Assembly: GCA_002429115.1 (NCBI GenBank)
Contig: DIYS01000029.1
Coordinates: forward strand, 1 to 29,296
Length of the DNA stretch: 29,296 nucleotides
Source of the DNA: Saccharicrinis sp. UBA6048
GTDB taxonomy: Bacteria; Bacteroidota; Bacteroidia; Bacteroidales; Marinilabiliaceae
Reading direction: 5' to 3'
The notes under the pieces are model-generated. The model had not been told where the DNA came from. It saw only the letters and a program-made list of their open reading frames with translations, and searched no databases. Each line of letters begins with the position of its first letter. Positions within the stretch are counted from its first letter, which is position 1. Shown here one piece after another: positions 8,142 to 16,774 of the stretch. Made by a program: the position numbers and the translations under genes.

Positions 8142-8180
8142 AAAAATCATCATTTAAATACGCTTTAAATGATGATTTTT
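8142..8180. terminator. Strong terminator hairpin after the barrel-protein gene
   Basis: A perfect 17-bp inverted repeat (8142-8158 with 8164-8180) around a 5-base loop. The arms begin with AAAAATCATC and end with GATGATTTTT, so T residues end the stem on either strand. It lies 41 bases past the stop of the minus-strand barrel gene and separates that operon from gyrB. Confidence 0.85.
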
Positions 8181-8221
8181 ACCAACAACGAAAGGAAGTT
8201 CTCGTATTGTTTAGAAATATT

Positions 8222-9964
8222 TTAAAATGAAAAAATTATACCTGCTTTCGCATTGAATCCCTGCATCGGATAGCCGTTGAATTTATAATATTTGGATGCA
8301 GCCATATTATTTAATGACGCCCAGAATGACCATTGCTTGCTGAAGTAATATTCTGCGCTTACATTCAAATCTACAATACCTTTCAATTTCTTTTCATTAT
8401 TGGTAGCAGATGCATCGTAAGCATAACGCTCACCTAACACTTTCAATCCGGCAGTTGCGTATAGATTTTCCAAAACAGAAAAGCGTCCTTCAATTCCTAA
8501 TTCCAATTCCGGCTTGTGCCAGGCTTTGTCGAGATCATCAAGATTCCAGCCATAGTATGCTCCGTTTAAAATGAACTCCATGGTCTTTTTAGGGCGATAC
8601 ATTAATTCTCCCTGAACCTTCAGTAGTGAGCCATCGTCATATACCACATCAAAAAGATTGGAGTAATTTGCTTCAACTTCTGTTTCCGAAGATGGTGTGT
8701 AATATTGCTTATTCACCCAAAAATGTTCATCGTTGAAAAAACTGTATTCTACCCCTGCAGAAAAGGATGTGGTTGCACTAAAGTTACCCTTAATACCTCC
8801 AATCAGGTTTAATCCATAAAACGATGATTTAACATTTATATCGGCTGAGGCATATGGATTTTCATAGAGCATAGATTGATAATCGTTAATATTGACACGA
8901 CCAGTGACTCCTCCATAAATCGTGGCAATGCCTTCCACAACGGTTAATTCTCCAATGATATCAGGCGCCAGATAAAAGTTGTCATTATCCGTATCAATCA
9001 CTCCGGCCAGTAACATGCCCACTTTAAGCGTAGCTCTGTCAAAATTAAAATTCACCGATGGATTAAAATGCAATTGTGTTAAGGAGCGATCTTTAAACCA
9101 ATACATAGGTCCTAAGGTATCAGGCACCGATGTTTTAAAGCTTTCTATTTTAATGTCTGCCTCAAATGCCATATCATTTACCGGGCGGTACAAATGGCCT
9201 CCAATATTGAACCCAAACTGGTTAACACCAGTATAGTTGCCAAAGGTCTTAAAACCGGCAAATCCCTTGTAGGCAGTCTTTCTTTTGTTCGTCTCGTTAT
9301 TTGACAAAGAAATATTTGCCTCAAAAGAGGAAAGGCGCTGATCTTTATCGGGCATAAAGTTTAACCCGCTGCCCAGGCTGCCGTCAGGTAGTAGGTATGA
9401 ACCATCGGCAGATAAGGTTTGGTAGCCGTAATATTGGTATTTATTATGGATAAAGCCCATATTGACAGCCAGGGTTTTATTGTCGAAGAAATGCTTAAAG
9501 TCAGCCGCCGCCCACGTGTCATGAAATGGTGCATCTACTGTATTATCATCTTCAAGGGTAATATCACCAAGGGAGGTAACATGACCAACATTAAGTCCCA
9601 GAACATATTTCTCATTCTCCAGTATATTATAACCCAGTTCGGCTAAAATAGAGCTGTAATTTCCAACACCTCCTTTTACATAGGATTTTTGCAAATATTC
9701 TTTGCGTCTGGTGTTGATTTTTGCCGGAGATATAGGTGTTGGTTTATAATCAGTTGCCACAGAAGAGCTAATTATGCGGTAATGAAATTGAGGATCGATA
9801 CCTGATGTTGTATCATCAATACTTGGCATTTGATTGATTTTGTAGGCATCTGATATGGTTGGCGTATACGCTTTTACAACTTTAACATCTTGGTTAATTT
9901 GCTCCTGCGCAATTAATTGAATTGAAAACAATGCGCCTAAAACAAGTAATATATTTGATTTCAT
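8222..9964 (-). CDS. Outer-membrane beta-barrel protein of the TonB-receptor-like class, without a plug domain
   Basis: Start placed at the ATG at 9964, giving a signal peptide MKSNILLVLGALFSIQLIAQ; the frame could open 15 bases earlier only at a TTG. The remaining ~560 residues show alternating polar/aromatic strands typical of a barrel and end in IIFSF, the terminal-Phe signature recognised by the BAM complex. The mature N-terminus has the pattern DVKVVKAYTPTISDAYKINQ that I recall from Bacteroidota proteins usually labelled TonB-dependent receptor. At 580 aa there is no room for a TonB box, plug and 22-strand barrel, and no plug motif is visible, so active TonB transport is unlikely. It begins 15 bases after the stop of the exported TPR gene, so the two are almost surely one operon. 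Substrate unknown. Confidence 0.8.
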   Translation of the reverse strand: MKSNILLVLGALFSIQLIAQEQINQDVKVVKAYTPTISDAYKINQMPSIDDTTSGIDPQFHYRIISSSVATDYKPTPISPAKINTRRKEYLQKSYVKGGVGNYSSILAELGYNILENEKYVLGLNVGHVTSLGDITLEDDNTVDAPFHDTWAAADFKHFFDNKTLAVNMGFIHNKYQYYGYQTLSADGSYLLPDGSLGSGLNFMPDKDQRLSSFEANISLSNNETNKRKTAYKGFAGFKTFGNYTGVNQFGFNIGGHLYRPVNDMAFEADIKIESFKTSVPDTLGPMYWFKDRSLTQLHFNPSVNFNFDRATLKVGMLLAGVIDTDNDNFYLAPDIIGELTVVEGIATIYGGVTGRVNINDYQSMLYENPYASADINVKSSFYGLNLIGGIKGNFSATTSFSAGVEYSFFNDEHFWVNKQYYTPSSETEVEANYSNLFDVVYDDGSLLKVQGELMYRPKKTMEFILNGAYYGWNLDDLDKAWHKPELELGIEGRFSVLENLYATAGLKVLGERYAYDASATNNEKKLKGIVDLNVSAEYYFSKQWSFWASLNNMAASKYYKFNGYPMQGFNAKAGIIFSF

Positions 9965-9979
9965 AGTTATCATCTTCAA

Positions 9980-12900
9980 TTATCCAACGTTAATAGTTTC
10001 AGTATTGTCTGATTCATCTTCGATATTTTGCCAACTTTTAAGGTAGGCGTCTACACGTTCATGAATATCATCTTCTCCCTCGTAGTTTTCTTTGATGCTC
10101 TGTAAGTATTGGATGGCTTGAAAACTTTCTCCCCTGTCATGATAAATCTCAGCTAATAAAATGAACGATCGAGCCAGCCAGTACTGATGAGAAGTGCCTT
10201 TGTCGATATAGTCAAATACCTCTTTCTCCGCCTCCTCTTTATCGCCACGGTCGTACTTCATTTGCGCCACTATGTATTTCGCTTCCGCACCTTCAGCACT
10301 TTTCGGGTTGACCGCTAACTTTTCATAGTTCTCATACGCCTTTGAAGAATTCCCTAAGGCATCATTACTTTTGGCGATATTAAAAACTGCTTCCCTTTTA
10401 ATTTCATCCGCCAATTTAGGTGATGTTAGTAAGTTTTCGGCAGCTATTAAACACTGTTCAGGATCTTCCATTCTGGCAAGGCAGCGCATTTTACCAATTT
10501 TGGCTTCCAATCTATTTTCTGCAATTTCCGCTTCCAGCTCCAATCTGCTAAAAGCATCGTAGGCCTTTCTGTCAGCACCCTGCTGATAAAGCAACTCTCC
10601 CATTCGGATAAGTGACTCTTCGGTAAACAGGCTTCTTTCCCGGTTAGCTACGTACTCATATGAACTTAAGGCATCGGTATAATCGCCGAGCTTGTATTGA
10701 CAATCCGCCCTATAAAAATGAGCATTAAGAACAAATTTTCCTTCGGGATACAATGAAAGGTAGTTTTTAAAGTGGCTGACCGCCCGGTCGCAATCGCTTT
10801 GCATATAAAAACGCTCGGCCGATACAAAAGTGAGGCTGTCTTTCTCTCTTTCATCAACACGGGCAAATGAGCCTAGGGACTCAGTATAGCGCATGTAGCC
10901 TGTCAGATCGTTATCATCCATATAAATATTGCGGATACCTAACAATGCATCTTCAGCCTCCTCAGTACCAGGATATTCGTTAACCACACGCTTATAAAAT
11001 TTAAGCGAATTGGTGTTGTCATTACTGTTGTAGTATACCAGACCCAATTGAAGCATAGCTTTTTTAGCATAACTTCCTTTTGGGTATTTCTCTTTTGTTG
11101 ATTTGTAATAATAGATGGCCCGATCGAGGTTACTTAACGATACATACGAGCGACCGGTTTCATACAAAGCATCGTCAACATATGGTGAGTTTGGATAACG
11201 GTTAACCATTTGATCCAATACACTGATTTTTTTATTGTACTGTTTTTCCAATCCATAGCAAAATGCTTTTTGGAATAAAGCATAGTCAGGCGAGCCTTCT
11301 GGCACTTTGGCTGCTTTTTCGTAGTAGTTGATGGCTGTGGTAAATTGACGCCCTACATAATAGCAATCCCCGGTCCTGTTTAATGCATCACCCATCATAC
11401 TTCGATCTCTGCCATCGGATAGGTTAATGTATTTTCTAAACCAGCTCTGTGCTTCGTTGTATTCTTTTTGCTTCAGGTAAGCATATGCAATGTTGTAATG
11501 AGCTATCGGAAATTCTTTCATCTGGTATGACCCAGGCTGATATATGTACTCCCGATAATCAAGAATTGCTTTTGGATAGTTGCTTGTTCGGTAGTAAGCT
11601 TCACCTCTCCAATAATAAGCGCCAGCCTTTAACTCTTTATCATATTCAGCGTATTTAAGACTGTAATTTAAAAACTCAATGGCATCAGTAAAATTTCGAT
11701 CAGTAAAAAGTTCTAACCCTCGAAAATAAGCGACGCGCTGAAGTGCTTTGTATACATCACCCGTTTTGCGCTGAATTTTTTCCATCGATGCCAAAGCCTC
11801 GCGATAGTTCTTGGTAGTAAGAAAGGCCTTACCTAAATACTCATATGCCTGATCAATTTTATCACTCTCAGGAAATAACTCAATATAAGTCATAAACGAG
11901 TTGATGATTTCATTAAACGGCGAATAAGACATTTCGTAATTCAACTTGATGTAGTTGAACAAGGCATCTTCCTGAATACCTTTGTCAAAGTCAAATTTTG
12001 ATGCTGCTTCAAAAGCCACCCGGGCACGTTTTTTATCATCCAGCTTTAAGTAGCAATCACCCAAATGATAATAGGCATTTTGTGCCATAACATCTTCAGA
12101 TGAAGTAATCTGTGACAATGCTTTGACCGCACTCTTATAGTCCTTTTCAAAATAATTTGCGAATCCAAGGTGATAGTAATCCTCCCTTAATGGCTCACTG
12201 GATAATTCAATGGTTTTGTTGTAATACGGAATACTTTTGGCATATTGCTTCTGCGCATAATAAGCATCTGCAATGATACGATTCATATCTGCCTTTCGCG
12301 TTTTGGTGCCTTCATTGGTCAAAGGTTCCGCATATTTTATCGCATTTTGGTAATCCTCTTGCAGGTAATAGATCTGCGCAATATAAAACGGAATGACTTT
12401 CTTAAAACCTTTATCGTTTTCTATTTTTTTAAATTCATCCAGCGCTGTCTGGTAATTCCCTTTCTCGTACTGAATATGCGCGTAGTAATATTGCACTGAT
12501 GACGAATACTTCGTGTCTTTACTCCTGATTTTATTGAATTTCTTTAGGGCGCTATCATAGTCTTCCATCATGAAATAAGCATACCCGGCAGAAAAATAGT
12601 AATCATCTTGCGTTGCTTTATCTAAAGCTGATGGTTTAACACGTTCGTAATATCTTGATGCTTGCTTGTACTTTTTCTGATCCTTATAGTAATCTCCAAT
12701 GTGCATTTTGGCATAAGGCAAGCGATTGCTATATGGATATTGGATAATATAATCTTCCCATAAATACTTCACATCATCATTTTCGAGCTTTTGAGCGCAC
12801 ACTCTCGATAAATAAGCAGCTTCGGCTTCGCGTGATGATACAGCCCCATTTTGCTGATCGACGTATTTGTTGAAGTTTATACGTGCTAAACCATATTTTC

Positions 12901-13024
12901 CTAAACGAAACATTTCCATGCTGCGTTCATATAAATTTTCGTTGGAGTCAAATTTTAAAGATTGCTGTGCAGAAGCAAAGTGCACAATACAGGCAAACAG
13001 CAGACATGCAATTTTTCTCATCAT
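9980..13024 (-). CDS. Large exported tetratricopeptide-repeat protein (1014 aa)
   Basis: A signal peptide (MMRKIACLLFACIVHFASAQ) is followed by TPR-type helical repeats through nearly all of the 1014 aa. Repeats are easy to see, for example ASRYYERVKPS, ALKKFNKIRSKD, AIKYAEPLTNEG, SIPYYNKTIELS, AINYYEKAAKVP, AIYYYKSTKEKYPKGSYAKK. Several fit the BamD/YbgF-like TPR form, where repeats end in YPxSxY or YPxGxx. No lipobox, so it is periplasmic or surface-located rather than lipid-anchored. No catalytic motif. The operon link with the barrel protein suggests a periplasmic scaffold working with it; that role is inference. Two adjacent start codons (13024, 13021) are possible. No TAnnTTTG promoter was found in the 159 bases upstream. 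Confidence 0.85.
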   Translation of the reverse strand: MMRKIACLLFACIVHFASAQQSLKFDSNENLYERSMEMFRLGKYGLARINFNKYVDQQNGAVSSREAEAAYLSRVCAQKLENDDVKYLWEDYIIQYPYSNRLPYAKMHIGDYYKDQKKYKQASRYYERVKPSALDKATQDDYYFSAGYAYFMMEDYDSALKKFNKIRSKDTKYSSSVQYYYAHIQYEKGNYQTALDEFKKIENDKGFKKVIPFYIAQIYYLQEDYQNAIKYAEPLTNEGTKTRKADMNRIIADAYYAQKQYAKSIPYYNKTIELSSEPLREDYYHLGFANYFEKDYKSAVKALSQITSSEDVMAQNAYYHLGDCYLKLDDKKRARVAFEAASKFDFDKGIQEDALFNYIKLNYEMSYSPFNEIINSFMTYIELFPESDKIDQAYEYLGKAFLTTKNYREALASMEKIQRKTGDVYKALQRVAYFRGLELFTDRNFTDAIEFLNYSLKYAEYDKELKAGAYYWRGEAYYRTSNYPKAILDYREYIYQPGSYQMKEFPIAHYNIAYAYLKQKEYNEAQSWFRKYINLSDGRDRSMMGDALNRTGDCYYVGRQFTTAINYYEKAAKVPEGSPDYALFQKAFCYGLEKQYNKKISVLDQMVNRYPNSPYVDDALYETGRSYVSLSNLDRAIYYYKSTKEKYPKGSYAKKAMLQLGLVYYNSNDNTNSLKFYKRVVNEYPGTEEAEDALLGIRNIYMDDNDLTGYMRYTESLGSFARVDEREKDSLTFVSAERFYMQSDCDRAVSHFKNYLSLYPEGKFVLNAHFYRADCQYKLGDYTDALSSYEYVANRERSLFTEESLIRMGELLYQQGADRKAYDAFSRLELEAEIAENRLEAKIGKMRCLARMEDPEQCLIAAENLLTSPKLADEIKREAVFNIAKSNDALGNSSKAYENYEKLAVNPKSAEGAEAKYIVAQMKYDRGDKEEAEKEVFDYIDKGTSHQYWLARSFILLAEIYHDRGESFQAIQYLQSIKENYEGEDDIHERVDAYLKSWQNIEDESDNTETINVG

Positions 13025-13159
13025 ATGGATAAGGCCTTTAATGTTAGAATATACAGATAAACGTTGCTTTCCCTATTTTAGTCTTAAGAGAAAGACATAA
13101 AACATCGCATAAAGATAGTATTATTGCATAAGCGCAAAAGCATCCTGCAACATGAAGTT

Positions 13160-13188
13160 ATTAACAACCTGTCGTCAAACTTGTTAAT
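13160..13188 (-). terminator. Weak hairpin at the end of the ABC ATPase gene
   Basis: Perfect 8-bp inverted repeat ATTAACAA / TTGTTAAT around a 13-base loop, overlapping the stop codon of the ABC gene. The stem is AT-rich and no T tract follows, so termination would be inefficient at best. Confidence 0.25.
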
Positions 13189-13915
13189 CCAGAAGATTAA
13201 AGTCTATTTCTTCTTGCTTTGACTCAAACAAGCGCGTGTCTTCGCAACGAATTGTTCTTCCCGGAAATTTCTTTAGCAGATTATAATTATGCGTTGCCAT
13301 TACCACGGTATTTCCGGACAGGCAGATTTTTTTGAGTAAGTGCATTAGCTCATCTGAAGTATCAGGATCGAGGTTACCGGTTGGCTCATCAGCTAAAATC
13401 AAGTCCGGCGAATTGAGCAATGCCCGTGCAATTCCGATCCTTTGTTGTTCACCTCCCGAAAGCTGGTGTGGCATTTTATAGCCTTTATGCACCATATCAA
13501 CATGTGACAATACATCACGAATGCGCTTGTCCATGTCTTTTTTGTTTTTCCAACCTGTTGCCTTTAGTACAAACATCAGATTATCATAGACACTTCGATC
13601 CGACAGTAATTGAAAATCCTGAAAGATGATCCCCATTTTCCTTCTTAACAAAGGAATCTGAGCAGATTTGATGGTTTTTAATGGGTAACCTGCCACAAAG
13701 CCATAACCTTCTTGCAAGGGTAGTTCCTTATACATGGTTTTAAGCAGGCTTGACTTTCCACTCCCTACCTTACCTATCAAATACACAAACTCACCCGGTT
13801 TAATTGAAAAGTTGACATCCTGCAAAATAAGATGCTCCTGCTGTCGTATGCTGGCAGCTTTAAATTCAATAATATTACCTTCTGTATTTGTGCTTTTAAT
13901 AGGTTGCTTATTCAT
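13184..13915 (-). CDS. ABC transporter ATP-binding protein, FtsE-like
   Basis: A 243-aa ABC ATPase with all motifs: Walker A GKVGSGKS (48-55), Q-loop Q99 in IIFQDFQLL, signature LSGGEQQ (152-158), Walker B LILADE (172-177) followed by PTGNLD, and H-loop H209 in MATHN. The IIFQDFQLL...SVYDNL pattern and PTGNLDPDTS are typical of the FtsE/LolD/MacB branch. FtsE works with FtsX at the division site to activate peptidoglycan hydrolases. No FtsX-type permease is adjacent, so the partner must be elsewhere and the FtsE assignment is by similarity only. An upstream aminotransferase on the same strand lies 84 bases away and may be co-transcribed. Confidence 0.88.
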   Translation of the reverse strand: MNKQPIKSTNTEGNIIEFKAASIRQQEHLILQDVNFSIKPGEFVYLIGKVGSGKSSLLKTMYKELPLQEGYGFVAGYPLKTIKSAQIPLLRRKMGIIFQDFQLLSDRSVYDNLMFVLKATGWKNKKDMDKRIRDVLSHVDMVHKGYKMPHQLSGGEQQRIGIARALLNSPDLILADEPTGNLDPDTSDELMHLLKKICLSGNTVVMATHNYNLLKKFPGRTIRCEDTRLFESKQEEIDFNLLD

Positions 13916-13999
13916 GTTTTAGTGCTTGTGGTTAGAAATCACAAGTCAAAGAAACAACTTTTTTATTGGATATAAAATCAGAAAAAGTGCCATGCACAA

Positions 14000-15199
14000 C
14001 TATTTAAGCTGTGCAAGAGCAGTTTTAACCCGGTTAAATCCATCAATTAATTTCTCATCAGCAGCGGCATATGAAAAACGGATGCATTTGTCGCTACCGA
14101 ACGCACTGCCCGGCACTGATGCCACATGTGCTTTCTCTAACAAATACATACTCATATCCATAGAACTATTGATCGTTACTCCATTTGCAGATTTGCCAAA
14201 ATAAGCGCTGATATCAGGGAATATGTAAAAGGCTCCATCAGGAATATCAACAATGAAACCAGGGATGTCTTTAACGATGTCTAACACTAAATTACGACGC
14301 TTCTCAAATGTAAGTCGCATGTCTTCAACACACTGCTGATCACCAATCAATGCCTGAATCGAAGCAGCTTGTGCTATGGAACAAACGCCGGATGTGTATT
14401 GCCCCTGAAGCTTAGTTACAGCTTTTGAAATAGCAAGCGGAGCAGCAATGTAACCAATACGCCAGCCTGTCATCGCATAGCCTTTTGAAACACCATTGAC
14501 AATGATTGTACGATCTTTTAACGATCCAAACTCCGCCAATCCTACATGCTTACCAATGAAGTTAATCTTCTCATATATTTCATCAGAGATAATGTGTACC
14601 TGTGGGTATTTTTCCAGTACATCAGCCAAAGCCTGCAATTCATCATACGAATAGATGCTACCCGTTGGATTGGATGGTGAATTGAACATGATTGCTTTGG
14701 TCTTTGACGTAATTGCCTCTTCCAGCTGATCAGGAGTAATCTTAAATTTAGTCTCAACACCCGCTTCAACCAGAACAGGTTTACCTTCTGCCAGCTTTAC
14801 CAATTCGATGTAACTCACCCAATAAGGCGTTGGTATTATCACTTCATCACCATCATTAATTATACATTGTAATGTATTGGCTAAGCTGTGCTTGGCGCCA
14901 GCTGATACAACAATTTGATCTGCTGAGTATTCCAAGTCGTTATCATTTTGAAGCTTTTTAACAATGGCTTTTTTCAAATCAGGAAAACCAGCCACCGGCG
15001 GATAATGTGAAAGGTTATTATTAATTGCATCAATCGCTGCCTGTTTCACATGCTCTGGCGTATTAAAATCAGGCTCACCAAGTGTCAGGTTAATTACATC
15101 AACTCCTTTTTCCTGTAATTCCCTGCTTTTTTGGTTCATTTGAATCGTTTGTGATTCAGATAACTGATTGATTCTTTTAGAAATAACCTCAATACTCAT
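14000..15199 (-). CDS. Class I pyridoxal-phosphate aminotransferase (aspartate aminotransferase type)
   Basis: A fold-type I aminotransferase of 399 aa. Start fixed at 15199 by a strong ribosome binding site (AAGGAG, 9 bases upstream); the frame runs open further but without a signal. Motifs: LTLGEPDFNTP (38-48), SAGAKHSLANT (99-109), PTPYW (123-127), N177 in SPSNPTG (174-180), D206 and Y209 in SDEIYE, Schiff-base lysine K239 in VSKGYAMTGWRIGY (237-250), and the substrate-carboxylate arginine in CIRFSYA near the C-terminus. This is the Ib subgroup, which transfers amino groups between aspartate and 2-oxoglutarate and sometimes other acids such as prephenate. Promoter at 15287-15316. Confidence 0.93.
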   Translation of the reverse strand: MSIEVISKRINQLSESQTIQMNQKSRELQEKGVDVINLTLGEPDFNTPEHVKQAAIDAINNNLSHYPPVAGFPDLKKAIVKKLQNDNDLEYSADQIVVSAGAKHSLANTLQCIINDGDEVIIPTPYWVSYIELVKLAEGKPVLVEAGVETKFKITPDQLEEAITSKTKAIMFNSPSNPTGSIYSYDELQALADVLEKYPQVHIISDEIYEKINFIGKHVGLAEFGSLKDRTIIVNGVSKGYAMTGWRIGYIAAPLAISKAVTKLQGQYTSGVCSIAQAASIQALIGDQQCVEDMRLTFEKRRNLVLDIVKDIPGFIVDIPDGAFYIFPDISAYFGKSANGVTINSSMDMSMYLLEKAHVASVPGSAFGSDKCIRFSYAAADEKLIDGFNRVKTALAQLK

Positions 15200-15208
15200 G
15201 GTCAAGTT

Positions 15209-15214
15209 CTCCTT
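15209..15214 (-). promoter_or_regulatory. Strong Shine-Dalgarno sequence of the class I aminotransferase
   Basis: Minus-strand AAGGAG lies 9 bases before the ATG at 15199. It is the clearest ribosome binding site in the window, where most genes have none, and it decides the start against an in-frame opening 30 codons upstream. Confidence 0.75.
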
Positions 15215-15286
15215 TTCTAGCTTGTAATAAATGTGATTAACTTTATTTGATGCGCAAACAATTTGTATCTTGCATCGAATTAGCTG

Positions 15287-15316
15287 CAAAATTAGTTAAA
15301 AATTATAAGCAGCCAA
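15287..15316 (-). promoter_or_regulatory. Promoter of the class I aminotransferase
   Basis: Read on the minus strand: TTG (15316-15314), 19-base spacer, TAATTTTG (15294-15287), matching TAnnTTTG. Predicted start of transcription is about 80 bases before the ATG. Confidence 0.55.
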
Positions 15317-15435
15317 CTAAAACAGTGGTATGCATCATAAATTATACAAGGCTTATGCTTTCAAATTGAAATTGAATTCTCAAATAATTGTTTAAATCAT
15401 TTATTAATTCAAGAGTATTATTAACATTTATCAAC

Positions 15436-15465
15436 TTATAATTTAACATTCCCTTCAAATTATAA
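15436..15465 (+). repeat. AT-rich inverted repeat just before a start codon
   Basis: TTATAATTT and AAATTATAA form a perfect 9-bp stem around a 12-base loop, ending 12 bases before the ATG at 15478. It has no GC pair, so stability is low. It could mask the start region or be a chance product of AT-rich DNA. Confidence 0.25.
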
Positions 15466-15477
15466 AATTAACTTAAC

Positions 15478-16005
15478 ATGCTTAATACCGAAATTGTACT
15501 GACAGTTGCCATTGGCGTAGCCATAATAATCATTCCTCTAGCTGTATTATTTAAATGGTTTCTTAATCACAATATCAAACTGAAAAACCTCGAATTAGCG
15601 AATAATACATTTAAAGAACTCGTACCTACGCGACTTCAGGCGTATGAACGATTAGCCATATTACTGGAACGAATCACTCCGGATACCATGGTGTTAAGAG
15701 AGAATAAGGCCGGCTTGACTAGTCAGCAGCTTCACCAATTATTATTGAACACTGTACGCCAGGAGTTTGAGCACAATTTAGCCATGCAAATTTATTTACC
15801 ATCCTCAAGTTGGGAACGCATAATGCGCTCACGTGATGAAGTACTTAAGCTAATAAGTGCTGCCGCCAGAGAGGTAGAGCCTTCATCTTCATCAGTTCAG
15901 CTATCTACAAAAATTATTGAGAAAGGCATTAACGAGACAAATTTTTACATAGAAAAAGCAAAAGAAGCTCTAAGGTCAGACATTCAATCTTACTATTTCG
16001 ATTAA
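15478..16005 (+). CDS. Small membrane-anchored protein of unknown function
   Basis: A 175-aa protein I cannot assign to a function. One hydrophobic helix (about 5-28, VLTVAIGVAIIIIPLAVLF) anchors the N-terminus; the rest is predicted helical and charged, facing the cytoplasm by the positive-inside rule (K26, K36, K38 follow the helix). Notable stretches are LVPTRLQAYERLAILLERITP (long amphipathic helix), LHQLLLNTVRQEFEHNLAMQIY, and a C-terminal YYFD. It resembles small proteins common in Bacteroidota without known role. A GT2 glycosyltransferase starts 13 bases after its stop, so they probably share a transcript. Confidence 0.75.
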   Translation: MLNTEIVLTVAIGVAIIIIPLAVLFKWFLNHNIKLKNLELANNTFKELVPTRLQAYERLAILLERITPDTMVLRENKAGLTSQQLHQLLLNTVRQEFEHNLAMQIYLPSSSWERIMRSRDEVLKLISAAAREVEPSSSSVQLSTKIIEKGINETNFYIEKAKEALRSDIQSYYFD

Positions 16006-16018
16006 GTTTATTGTATTC

Positions 16019-16771
16019 ATGAATAAGATTTCAATTATTACAGTTACCTATAACTGTGTAAACACATTAGGCGATACCATTAAAAGTGTAAATGCACAAA
16101 CAGCGCGAAATGAGATTGAATTTATAGTAATTGACGGCCAATCAACCGATGGCACAATTGATTTACTAAAAGACAAACAAAACGAGATTGATCATTGGAT
16201 CAGTGAAAAAGACAGTGGCATTTATGATGCCATGAATAAAGGTTTGAAGATCGCGTCAGGCCAGTGGGTTGGTTTTTTACATGCTGACGATATGTTTTTC
16301 AGCGATAATGTCGTTGAAGAAATAATACTAGAAGCCGATCGTTCAAAATGCAATGTTATTTATGGAAATTTAGATTACATCTCAGCAGATCAACCGCATA
16401 AAGTTGTGCGCCACTGGCAAAGTCAAGCCTACAACAAGAAGCTGTTAAAAAGAGGCTGGATGCCTGCCCACCCAACTGTATACATCGAGAATGATCATAT
16501 AAAAACCGTTGGATTCTATAATACTGACTTTAAAATAGCAGCAGATTACGAATACATGCTTCGCTTATTTCAACACCCTGTGACAACGAGCAAATTTATT
16601 GATTCAACATTTGTAAATATGCGCTTAGGAGGTGTTAGTAATAACTCCATGAAGAACATTCTTCGTAAAAGCAAAGAGGATTATCGCGCATTAAAACTTA
16701 ATAAAGTGGGCGGTATTTACGCTTTATTTATTAAGAATTTCAGTAAACTCATTCAATTTGTAAATAAATAG
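16019..16771 (+). CDS. Family 2 glycosyltransferase
   Basis: A 250-aa GT-A fold enzyme of family GT2. It begins directly with the nucleotide-binding strand ISIITVTYNC (4-13), followed by FIVIDGQSTDGTIDLL (35-50), EKDSGIYDAMNKGL (63-76) and the metal-binding HADD (88-91). AADYEYMLRLF near residue 180 is the usual acceptor-side ED-type motif. This form is common among small transferases of capsule and exopolysaccharide synthesis (WcaA/WcaE-like). It would add a sugar from a nucleotide donor to a lipid-linked glycan at the inner membrane; donor and acceptor cannot be read. It ends 3 bases before the end of the convergent tyrosine kinase gene for polysaccharide export. Confidence 0.9.
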   Translation: MNKISIITVTYNCVNTLGDTIKSVNAQTARNEIEFIVIDGQSTDGTIDLLKDKQNEIDHWISEKDSGIYDAMNKGLKIASGQWVGFLHADDMFFSDNVVEEIILEADRSKCNVIYGNLDYISADQPHKVVRHWQSQAYNKKLLKRGWMPAHPTVYIENDHIKTVGFYNTDFKIAADYEYMLRLFQHPVTTSKFIDSTFVNMRLGGVSNNSMKNILRKSKEDYRALKLNKVGGIYALFIKNFSKLIQFVNK

Positions 16772-16774
16772 TTA

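Noticed and set aside
8222..9964. Calling the barrel protein a true TonB-dependent transporter
   Set aside because: No plug domain or TonB box is visible and the length is too small, so only the barrel assignment is kept.
9965..9979. Barrel protein starting at the TTG directly after the TPR stop
   Set aside because: It would add KMIT-type residues ahead of a good signal peptide; the ATG at 9964 gives a normal one.
15200..15289. 30-codon upstream extension of the class I aminotransferase
   Set aside because: The strong AAGGAG and the family N-terminus both point to the ATG at 15199; the extension overlaps the leader and -7 element.
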